Below, piece by piece: positions 13,001-25,000 of a DNA stretch of 64,000 nt. The DNA is from Phoebastria nigripes (lineage: Eukaryota > Chordata > Aves > Procellariiformes > Diomedeidae), in assembly GCA_035582835.1 (NCBI GenBank), contig JAYKAV010000422.1:967827-1031826 (forward strand). Reading direction: 5' to 3'. A program made the position numbers and the translations under genes. Under the pieces are notes generated by a model. That model had not been told where the DNA came from, did not search any database, and saw nothing but the letters and a program-made list of their open reading frames with translations. The number at the start of each line of letters is the position of its first letter. The first letter of the stretch is position 1.

Positions 13001-16000
13001 AAAAACCATCATTTAATCAACTAACATTCATGTTATTTATTTGTACAAATTACTTTACTAATGAAAGTGTTGCAAAACGCTCAAGAAAACTGACCCTCAC
13101 ATGCATTTTCAAACATCTGGAGACCTTTCCCCATCAGAAGAGCCTATAGTTCATTGTGCAGCTAGAATAAAATGTTTGGTCATGAAACAGTAAGAAAAAT
13201 CCACATGGCAATGCAAATTTCAGCTATGAATCTTCACTGTTCCTAAAAAGTCTCAGTCTGTGTATAAATTACATTAAGGCTAGATTTCAATGCCCGAAAC
13301 GACGTTTAAGAGAGCAGCTAAAAAACAGAAGGCATTTCTTATTGCTGGAATACAAGTAGCAGTGCCCTGAAGCAAAAACAGATGCATCTAAGAAGATTAC
13401 TGAAAGCATTAAAAAGGGTTTTTTAAGACAACAGCAAACTACAGCAGGCACTGGCACAGACTATTTGGAGTGGAGCACAGCCAGTGCCCCGCAGTCTGCA
13501 GCAAAGATCCACCTTAAGTTCTGATAGCATTCCATTAAATTACTTTACAAAAAAGGCCTAAGATTATTTAGGGTTCATTTATTTTAGCATTTCTTTTTGG
13601 GTCAGGACTGCACTTTTGAAGCAAATCTCCAGTCACTTCCTCTTACTACAGTTTTGTTTGCACCACAGAATGCTCTTGGATCACCATCTGGATTCCTTTT
13701 GGATTACACTAAATTGAAAGATGTGATTTAGGTGCATTGCTAATGCTCTTTAGCTACAAATAGGCACCTATTCCAGGTGACCAAACTAGAGATAGTCCAA
13801 ATAAGACAAAAAACCCTGAAATACGTGCAGTGTTGATGTCAGCTTCCCAGCACCTCTTTCAGTCTACAGATCCGCTCCTCTCAATCCACATTACTTGCTA
13901 ATACAGACATAGACTTAGTATTTTTTTTTTTAAATTCTTTTTTTTCAAACACTCTAATGTCTTCCCAACTGGTGCTTCCCACTGTATTTTAATTGAATTA
14001 TTTTGGCTAGAAGACTAAACAATGGTTCTGTTGCCTTTTTGAAGTCCATAGGCTATTCAGTTCACCATGCATACTGACAAAAAACTCACTCTCAGGGTAT
14101 GCTTACGTGAAAAGCTAATTAGAAAAACGTTAAAACTTCTTACAGATTAGTAATTTACACAACAAACAATAAATTGCTTCCGGAATTAATTTACATTACA
14201 CCAAACAGCAGTCTTGACAGTCAACCTAGCATCATCTAGCTTTGTCATAAAGGCAAGTATAACCACTTCTGCGGAGATGCATATGGTCAGAATAACACAA
14301 GTGCTCCACCCATTGCAAAGGCAATTTCTTCCCAGTAGACAGTACATTTCAGATAAATAACAGAAAGGACTTGAAGGAATTCAGGATGAAAACTAGTAAG
14401 ACTAGTAAAGTCTAGGTTAACTCTAACAAGACAGCAAGTAAATTGAACTGAAACTAAATAAATTTTCAACAGTTCTTGACATATGTTTTCTTTCCAGTGA
14501 CAGAAATAATTGTTACTGTTAGCAGGTTCACAGTTTTTTTTGTTTCAACATTCTCCAAAGAAAATCTCTAGAATCTATACAGTACCGGGAGAACACCTTG
14601 TCAGAAAGAAATCCTTAAACCATTCCCTGAGGAACTGACAGCTATCATCTCAGAATGCACTATTGTCCCATTTTCCTCTTGGAAGAAAATTTTAAAAATG
14701 CTTAAGAAGCTGCAAAGGTCACATGGGTTAAAAATTCCTAAAGCTGCTTTTTAAGTGCAAAAAAAAGTGACAGAATCTTGAAAGTTATATAATAACAGAT
14801 CTGATCTAGAAATGTACACTGGCTACATTTCACTGGTATGTATGAAAATACTTTAAAATTCTGTTGTAGATACACAAGCACTTACGTGTACTCAAGACAC
14901 CTGCATATCATTTCTACAGTTGAATCCAATATGGAGACATGAAGAGTTACATCTCTTATGTGTCAAAAACTAAGAACCATAATACTCTGATAAGAATTTA
15001 GTGCTGATGAATAAAGTCCAATAAAGGACTAGAAAAAGCAACCAGAAGCAATAATTTTATCAGTTACATTACTAACTACATCCATTAGATAAGTATTACA
15101 GCTGCACTTATCAACAGAAAGTTGAGGACAGAAAGCATGAAGAAAAAACTAAAAAACAGCCTGAAGGGGAGCACCAAGAACACTTACTCTTTGATTGACT
15201 CCTGGCTAAAAACATTACTGTTCATATTAAAAATGTTTCTAAATGTGACTTATGCTTCAAGATGAACTAGCCAAATCATTTTGCAGACTGAAACAAACAT
15301 AATTGTAACTGAACACTTAAAGTACTTTAAAGAGTATCAAAGAGCTGAGGAATGCTTCAATCTCACTTACCCTTGCATTAAATAAGGGAACTGGTGGCTT
15401 GGTATGGGATTGCTTTGTGCTTGTGGAAGATTACGATGCCTCACTCCATCTGCACNAGTGTTCAACGATGTAGATGAAGCTTCTTGGTTTGTGGGTGAGG
15501 CAGCAGTTGATCCAGAACAGTCCAAATTCTTAAAAATAAGTAAAATTGAGGTTGGGGATCTTTTTGCCACAGTTACAAGATTTACTACGGTGTCTTAAAA
15601 AACTATTTGCTTTAACGTTTTGTCACAAGTTTTATTGAGAATATAAGCACCAGGCAAGTCTTCTGGGGTTTTATTGGTTCTGGCAAGCCTTCAGTAAAAA
15701 CAGAAATTCAAAATTGCACACAGGTGCACATATAAAAAAAAAAAGTGAAGTTTTCAGAAAGACTCAACACTTGATAGGTCCCAGAGAAAACCACAAGTCA
15801 CTGGGAATCAAAGTTTCAAAAAGCTGAACCAAACTAAAGCTTAATCCAAAGAATATTTAGCAGCAACAAAAATTCTAGTGGCTATCATTAACAAAAGTAA
15901 CTACAACCTCAGGATATGACTTTATATTCAGAGACAATAGTGCCTGCAGTGGCTTAAAATACCATTCCTCTATTCTTGTCTTCAGTTTCCCCTTCTACTC

Positions 16001-19000
16001 TTGTACTTATCATCCTCTTCACTGTGCCAGCTGCCCAATCCAAATTGCTGTGCTCACTGCTGGGAGGGGGCAGGAGGTGGGAATAGGGAGGTAGCTAGGA
16101 ACTACTTAGGCTCCCAGAAACACACCTAAAACTAGTGTGTCAGACCTTCAATGCTTTCCAAGATCAATACTTAACCCTGGAAGCAGGACAACAGCTGGCT
16201 CTCCTAGATTATTTGTCACCATAACAAGACTGCAATTTGGCCATTGAGATGCGTTATTTTAGTTTTAATAAATCCCAAAATCCTGTGGCTAAGCATTACT
16301 GTAATGTTTACTCAGTAGAAAATCCTCTTCAACTTTGACAACTCAGGAAGTGAGGAGCTGCAATTAAAGACATCCATATCACATTTGCCCTACAAAGGAA
16401 AACAAGAAAAATTTACCACTAGACAGTGGGGGGGAAATAAAAATAAAAAACAAATGGAAGAACAAAGGCCATTCAAGCTTTGGGTTTAGGTTGTTTCCTT
16501 CAAAATATTATGAACATAACACTGTGCATACTGACTGCTTTAAGCAGTCATTAACACAGTCATTTAAATATGACATTTACAACTGATCTACATAGCAATA
16601 AAACAATCACAAAGGAGACCCCGTGTCCTGCTTGCAAACAGAGATATAAATACAGCCTTTGAAAAGACGATGTAACCACTGTCCACTCTACTTATTGCTT
16701 AAACTGCTCGTATTTCTGACTGTTACACAGCAGTCAGAAACAGTACCCTATCAACAGAAGAATGAAGACAGACAGCTTATTACTGGAAGGGTATTTGCCA
16801 TATGCTGATAATCAACGTACCACAGATGAGAAGTACCTACAATGGTATTGTATACATTCCTTTCTGACTAACCTTCAAGGGTCGCTTAGTGATACTGCCA
16901 GCTCTGGAAAAAGCCAAGAGAATTACAGTGATGACAACCAAGTCATCAACAGAAACATTAACTGCCCTTCTGTTAAAACAGAGTACAATCAAAGAACATC
17001 ATCATTTTTAGAGCGTGTGAAGAGGGGAAGACTCAAAACACCCTAAACAAGTGTTCTGTGAACAGCTTAACTTATAAAACATTAAGAACACTTTCTAATT
17101 CTCACTGTCTTACAGACACTATGACTACCTTGAAGCTACTACATAAGTACTGGCAAATTCCTGACAAGCAGACGGAACACTGGCTAAGCTCCACCTGTAT
17201 TTCACAACAAGGGCACTAATTTGACTGGTCTCTCTTCAGTGGTACAAACTTTCACAAAACAAATCAGAACTTAGGGGTTTTTGTTTGTTTGGGGGTTTTT
17301 TTGTTTGTTTTGGNTGTTTGTTGTTGTTGTTTTTTTTAAATCTGAATACACTGCTCAATTTCTGCCAAAGATACAGGGATATGGAGGGAAAGGAAAATGT
17401 ACTTTTTGATAAAGAAAAACTGTTAAAAATAAAGAATAGCTTAGAAAAAGTAGTGCTTTATCATCTAATAAACATAATTGTGTTATAATTTGAAAAAAGG
17501 TCATCTTCATTTAAATAAAGTGACACCCTTAAATAATCAAGTCTAATTGTACAAATTCATATGGCATGCTCTACTTTCACCACACTATTTTACAGTCAAA
17601 TTTTAAAAATTAAAAGAGAAATTCCTGGAAAGCTTCCGCAGCGTAGAAGAAATTCATGTCCTGTGTATGGAAAAAAAAAAAAACCAAAACCAACTCACTG
17701 AGCTACTGCTGGAGGTTGAAGCTCCGTGACCTTCTCTACTGGTGCTGGGTTTTGGAGAACTTGGGGGTGTCCGGGAAGTACATACCAGATGAACCATATG
17801 ATATTCATCTTGCTAAAAATTAAAGAAATTGAAGAGCTAAAGCAACAATATTCGAGAAATTTACAACCAAAAAATGTCTTTAAAAATCCACTTTCAAAGA
17901 TGCATTTGCAATCAGTAAAGAAACATCATACAAAATGGAGAGACCATAAAGCAAAACTTGAGCCTAGCGCAAGAGAAGTCTACTGTTTCACAACTAATGT
18001 TTTCTTAGCAGCTGTCCACAATAACATATTGAACATTCACTTACCCCCAGTTTTCCCTAGAACTGCAGTATAGCAGAACCACTCAGAAGACCACACAGAG
18101 AAACATGAGGAAGTATATCATAAGCTTTAACTTTTATTTTGGAAAAATCTCAAACCCTTTACAGGGCTTGGTTTCCCTAAAGTTAAGAATGCTTACATTT
18201 GCATTGAGATATAATGAAGTGTATTATCCAATAAAGACATCAGGGTAAATGAAAAGTGTAGGTGCTAGAATTCCACAAGCAGACCAAGATAAGGAAAATG
18301 TACCAGCCATTGCCTCCACCTCACTCCAGTCTAAGCTTGGCTCAAGCCTAACTTGCAGACGCCCAACTGAAGAGCCCCTGCAGATATTCCACACTCAGGG
18401 AATGCTATTCAAAGCACTAGATGGGACTTGAGTATTCCTAAATAATTGAAAGTGAAGAAGCAAACGAGTGGCACCTCTTGAAGCCATGTCAGCATGCAAG
18501 TAATCAGTCCACACCAATTCTTCATTAATATGCTCCCCCTCCAACATGGATGCCATAACAACTTCAATCTGAAGCTATTTCACTGTACCAAATGAAAACA
18601 CCCCATTATATCAGCATGCCTGAAGCTTATATGGCCATAGCAACAAGAACAGCTATGACTGTGTATTTAAATTGCACACTACAGCTTCCTCAGTAACGAA
18701 ATTTTAAACAAGAAAAGCAACAAAAAAACCCTCTGTCCTTTTCTGAAATCAGCGTGGTGCAGTTAAGCTGCAGTTTTTAATGAGATGACATTTAGAAATA
18801 CCAGGTTTGGAGGTTTTTTTTAAACTATTAAAAAAAACATTAAAACACACGTTTACTCATTTTTAAAGTTTTACTCTTTAGGAATAAAGAAAACTGGATA
18901 ACTGCTTTTACACACCACTGTGCACTACTGCTAGCATAGCCTATCCACATTCATTTAAACTCCTCCGCATGTATCAGTTTCTAGCCCCAAGCACAGCCTC

Positions 19001-22000
19001 ACTATTACATTAAGTGTAATGTCTTACTAGTTGGTGATAGTAAGCAATGATCAGAGAGCACTGAACGCAGGTGATCAGCATTCTGACCACATCAAAAGCC
19101 TTTAACCTAACTAGTTACCTTCTTTCTAGATAAGAACTTATGCCACTCAGAAAGGCAAAGGAAGCTAGACATATTACTTGTAAGCTTACAGTGTACAGCT
19201 TTATTCAATGTGACAGTTTATTGTAATATATTTCTATTTATACATAATGCATTGGACATCACTATGCTTGAAGAGTGCCACAACTTCCAGCCTCAGGTAT
19301 TTTGTATCAGCGTGTCCTGGTTTCGGCTAGGATAATTTTCTTCCTAGTAGCTGGTATAGTGCTGTGTTTTGGATTTAGGATGAGAATAAGGTTGATAACA
19401 CACTGATGTTTTAGTTGTTCCTAAGTAGCACTTACAGTAGTCAAGGACTTTTCAGCTTCTCATGCCCTGCCACCGAGAAGCTGGGAGGGGGCACAGCCAG
19501 GACAGCTGACCCAAACTGGCCAAAGGGGTGTTCCATACCATATGACGTCATGCTCAGTATATAAGCTGGGGGGAGTTGGCCGGGGGGCAGCAATCNCTGC
19601 TCGGGGACTTGCTGGGCATTGGTCGGCAGGTGGTGAGCAATTGCATCATACCTCACTTGCTTTGTATATTCTTTTATTATTATTACCACTACTATTTTAT
19701 TTTATTTCAATTATTAAGCTGTCTTTATCTCAACCCACGAGTGTTCTCACTTTTACTCTTCCAATTCTCTCCCCCATCCCACTGGAGGTGGGGGCAGTGA
19801 GCGAGCAGCTGTGTGCTGTTTAGTTGCTGGCTAGGGTTAAACCACGACACAGCAAAATGACACTGCTCAGTATCAAAGAGCAAGTATCACAAAGCTAAAT
19901 TGAGAGATTTAGTAAATCTTCAGATAATATTACAAATTTATAGCTAATCAAGTAGGAAGAATATGGCAGAGAATGAGACTGAACTTAAGAGTAATCATAC
20001 CTTTTTTCCAAAAGCTCTTAAAAGCTTGAGCACAAAAAACTCCTCTTCTTCCAACACAAATTTTTAATTTTGTGCTTAAGACTGATGAGTATGTTTCTAG
20101 ATTCACTAAATTTCTTTAACTAAACCCAAGGCCTATAGCTACTAAAATGCCTTTGAAGTCAAATATAGACCCTGTATAGTGAAGGAAGACATTAGTTAGG
20201 CAAAGTTTCTCCTCTTAGCACATAAGCAAGGTTTGAAATTGTGTTTCCTAAAACTAGTCTGCTGTGAGCAGGCCAAGCGAATTTAAGGGATTCAGACTTC
20301 ATTTTGTCCTTACCAAGCAAAACTAAGCTTTGAGGTAAGTTAATATAACCATTTTCATGAACTTTTAAGTGGTACAGGACATATACTGGTTGGCAATAGT
20401 CCAGCTCGTTTTCTAGTAAACCTGTACATAGTAAATTTCAATCATTTTTGGTAAGCAGATAAATCCAATTTAGTAAAATCTATTTCAGAATGAAGATTAT
20501 AAAGTAACAACAGTTAGTATGCTCAAGCAATACTCAAGATTCCTCTATATCAGTTTCTCCATACTTAATACAGAAGCTCAGTTGCCCACTTTCACTAAAG
20601 CATTATTCTCCTTTAGAGACTTTCCACCATTCTAAAGTGCAACGCACTCTTGCAGTCTGTACATTGATTTTTACCTTATTACATTACAAAAGAAGTATCA
20701 TTACCAACACCCAAGTACTGTATTACAGAGTTTACCTATTTCATAGCATTAAAAACTGTTTAATTGTTTAATGACCTAAAGTGTTTTCCAAATATAGCTA
20801 TTGATGCATCCTGATCTGTTTACAAGGAGTTTAAAGACTACTCAACATAATGCATTATGTTTTCTGTTACCATCGAAATTGAAACAAAGTTCTTGATAAT
20901 CCGCTCTAAGTATCATCTTATTCTATACATTTTTAAGAACTTTACTAACTTAAGGAAGTCCCTATTACTTGGTAGCATCAATCCAAACTATTTGAACCAA
21001 CTTGAAAACCAAGTGCATGTATTTCAAGATTTCCCACGTCAGATGTCGTGTATTCAGGATTTGGATTTAATTTAAATGTTGACTGAAGAATCCAAAGTTA
21101 GATCAGTAAAATTATTTTTTCCAAGATAAACCAGCAGAATAAAAAAAAAAAAAAAAAAAAAAAATCAGATTCTGTGCTTCTAAGTTCAGCATAAAGATGT
21201 GTATACAATTTCTCTGTATTCGTTTTCTACCTGCAGAAAAAAAAAAAAAAAAAAAAGAAGAAACAAAAACCACAAGAACCAACAAACTTTCAAACATCAT
21301 CAAGAACAGTTAATAGCTGATGAATAAAACCAGGACAACAAATAGCTTTCCCAGCAAAACCATTCAGGAATTTAGAATTCTGGTTTTGCACATAAATATA
21401 TTACCCTTAATTTGCTTATACAAGTGCTATTTTTAATGTAAGTTCTTGGATTTAAGTACGTACAAGAAATGAAATGATGTCCCAAACCAACACAAATCTG
21501 TTAAATGATTCCGTTTAGGTCATAGCGGGAAGTGTCCAAAGAAGTCACTCTACGCTATATATCACTTGCTTGGGACTTAGATAGCCTACTTGCTCTCCCA
21601 CCAATTGGAAACATGCCTCAATCCACAAGTATCACAATCCTACACACATGGGATACTTGAAAATACCTTTTCCTGAACATATCAACATTATATGGTTANA
21701 TCTGTCAATAAAACAATGAAAATTTGAAGCTAAACAACACAAATCTAAATTCCTATTTCCCAAAAAGGGATTTTGATCAATTATCATATGGTGTTGATAT
21801 AAAGCTTACTTTTCTGAGAACATCTTTCAGCTGCAGGTGATCAGGAAGCAGTCTGCCAGAATACACCAGTCTCTGATCCTTTGTAGACTAGGAGATGGGA
21901 CAAAGAAAGGAATTTAGCTTTTTCCTGCTGTACAGATATACAGCTGGAGATAACATTTGCAGATGAGAAAATCCCTTATAATTCCAACCATGAACAGATA

Positions 22001-25000
22001 CCCTTAAAAACATTTCAGAGGCTTCACAAATCCAACTTGCAAATTAATTCTGAAACAGAATTCTGCTACTAGGTACTCAGCAAGAGTGCCATAACAATTA
22101 ACAACACTTAACTGGCAAATGCTGCTCGAGAAAACTATCAAGTATATTAAAAAATTCCTTTCTTTTAAAGATTTGCTCTTTACTCTGCTCCCATTTCCAG
22201 GCACTTCCTGAAAAAGTAGATGGAAAAGTGGCTGGGGCAAAGAAAAAACAAAAAACCCAAAAAACCGTCAGTAGAATGATGGAATGATAATTAAAACATA
22301 CAGAAGGGGGGTACAAATTCCAATCTTTTTTGATGGGGAATTTCTGTTATTAGTCCCTGCCCCCACCCCTATTCCCCCCCCNNNNNNNNNNNNNNNNNNN
22401 NNNNNNNNNNNNNNNNNNNNNNNNNNNNNNNNNNNNTTTGTTTGTTTGTTTTTAAAAACAAACAATACGCTATTCATAAGGTAATAACTTTTAACTATTC
22501 TACACGGAAGAGATCATGATGAAATTCTTTTTAAAAGGAAACTATCTGGGGTACCTATCTAGAGTAAGATGCCCAATACAGTAAAGCAACAGGTAGTTTA
22601 CTTGGTTAAAGAAAACAAGCAAACAAAAACCCCAACCCCACTCAATTCAGTTTATGCTGTCAGAGTTTTAAGCAGTCTTAATACTAGCGGGTCACTAACA
22701 TACTGTAACTATGTGAATAAACAGCTCCCCCCTTTTTTTTTTTTTTTGAAAAAAGCTCCTTAAAATTCTTTTAATATGGGTGAATATTTAAGAGAATCCA
22801 ACTGATACATCAGTTCAGTTTAACTACTGCTTGCATCCTAAATTAATACAATAGCATTTATCACTTGAAAGAGAGCGCTAACATAAGCAAATGCTAAATG
22901 AAGAAATCTAGCCTAACATCAGTGGAACAGACATGCATTATCAGCATGAAATATTTGAAGAATTTCCCCATCATGCAAACAGCTAGTCTTACAACATCTC
23001 TCCTCTTTCTCTCCCAGCCTTCTGTTACCCACTCTGCAGTCTTATTCATGCTAATAGTAAGACACAAATACCAGAGATCCAGTTCTCTCTGATTAGAAAA
23101 AGCTTTCACAGAAGTTTTAAGATTTTTTTTTTTTCTTGCAATTGCCTTTTACAGTAACTCAGCAGAACACAGAAAAGTTGCAGAACTTGTTTTTTCCCTG
23201 AAAAAAATCTGGTCATATCACTAGAAAAAAAATTACAGATACTTGAAGCAAACAATTATGAAAAGTACGCATTAAATCTGAGAAGCTTTTGCTTTAACTT
23301 TTTTCCCCCAATTCATAGCAGCTGTTCATGATTAAATACATGGCTTTAAAAAATGAGTGCATATCCTGCCACATATAGTACAAAACTGTTTATCACTTCT
23401 ACTGAAGAATCATTTTCTATATTCTTCTGCATTTTTCTGTATTTTTAATTAGTAACATAATACACTATTTTTGTAAGTCGCACAACACAGGGAACTATTT
23501 ATTTGCAGCTCCAATGGATAAAATATTCCAATGAATTCAATACCATGCTGTACTATTTCTATTTACATTTAAAACAGCAACAAAAAATGCCTGTGTCTCA
23601 TGTCAGACTATTTCTTTTGAACTATACCATTTTGGTTGCTCCTTTCAAGCAGGAACAGTCTGCTAACAGAATACAAGCTTACTTGCATTTTGTATTTGGG
23701 AAAGGCCTTCTTAGAAAAACAGAATTAGCAGCATGCATTGAGATTCCAGAAAACTTTGGTTTCCTGTAAATTAGAAACTTGTTGCTTTAGAATAACCAGT
23801 GGAGCCAGAAGAAAAGTGTCAGAAACCTTGTTTCTGGGTCCTGAGATAGATTATTTGGAGATTAATTAGAACAGATAAGCAGTTAAAGCAAAACAAGCAA
23901 AACAACAACAACAAAAAAACCCTGAACTCCAAGTCTTTGTACCATCATCCAACATGGCAATGGAGTGCTGTTTTGCCTGTCCCACTCACAATACAGCCTT
24001 CTACATGGTCAAATTCAGATTCTTCTCTTCAGTACCCTATATATGAACCTCCCCTCAACCTCATCTAAGTACCNTCTCAAACACAAGTAGTACAAATTAT
24101 GTAATATAAATACTTTACAGAGAAGAAACTGCTAAATTAAAATGACCCCTCAAAGCTGACAACTACATAGCCTTCAGTAACGCGTTTCAGCTCCCTACAA
24201 AACTACAAAAGAAAAGGTTACACGTACACTGAGTACTGTTAATCACATTAAGCTAGAGACATTAATGGGGGAAGATGAGGTCTTGAACCCCATACTCCTC
24301 CCTACGTAACTTAAATACCTAACTGTGCGCTACAGGATTACCACCTGCGATTCTCAAGGTGAAAGCCATCCCGGAATTCTGAAATGTGGGGGTTTTTTTA
24401 AATGCAGATGGAAGAAGAGATGATAAATGTGAAAACACAGTAATTCACATATATGCCAAAGTAAATGGAAAAGGCATTCAACTCATCCTCTGCCAGAGGA
24501 GATTCACTACCACACCTCCTGCTTCAAGGAACAGCATGCTCACTGCTAGCCCAAACACTGAACTGTGATGCAAAGACGACTTAAAAAAAATATATAATTA
24601 GAGTGGCCCCATTTTCAGAAGCAAGCACATAGCATCAGATAAAATGATTCTAGAACCTAACATTTAGAAGTGAGGTGGAAGACAGTTTTCAGATCATAAT
24701 CCAAAAGGCATGCATTTAAAACCAAGAATTCATCAGCTAGTGTTTTTTTACTTCCATTTTTCAAGCAAGGCTCCTTCTGCAATGCTTAGTCCAAGTTAGC
24801 TATGCCCACCACATTACCAAAACCACCAAACCTAAGCTAAAGCAGCAACTTCCTTTAGAAACATAGACAATCTCTGAGCTATCCTATTTCAGCTACAAGA
24901 CATTCATTATTTTGGTCACTCAGCCTCTCTCCCATTCTTCCATAGGAAATAAAAATTCAAACAACCACATCTGATTAGAACTGTGGGCAAAGTATATGCT

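Larger units (their letters stand above)
15529..17698 (-). other. HERPUD2: HERPUD2 intron 3
   Basis: 2,170-base GT-AG intron. It holds two short inverted repeats with a shared arm motif (16532-16550 and 16713-16740) and a T/G-rich simple tract (about 17276-17337). Confidence 0.85.
17813..21809 (-). other. HERPUD2: HERPUD2 intron 2
   Basis: 3,997-base GT-AG intron hosting the solo LTR at 19313-19849 in the opposite orientation, and two A-runs (21141-21164 and 21237-21256). The rest is unique AT-rich DNA. Confidence 0.85.

Noticed and set aside
16049..16075. CTCF-like G-rich stretch (CTGGGAGGGGGCAGG)
   Set aside because: Deviates at more than one key position of the CTCF core; G-rich composition is sufficient explanation.
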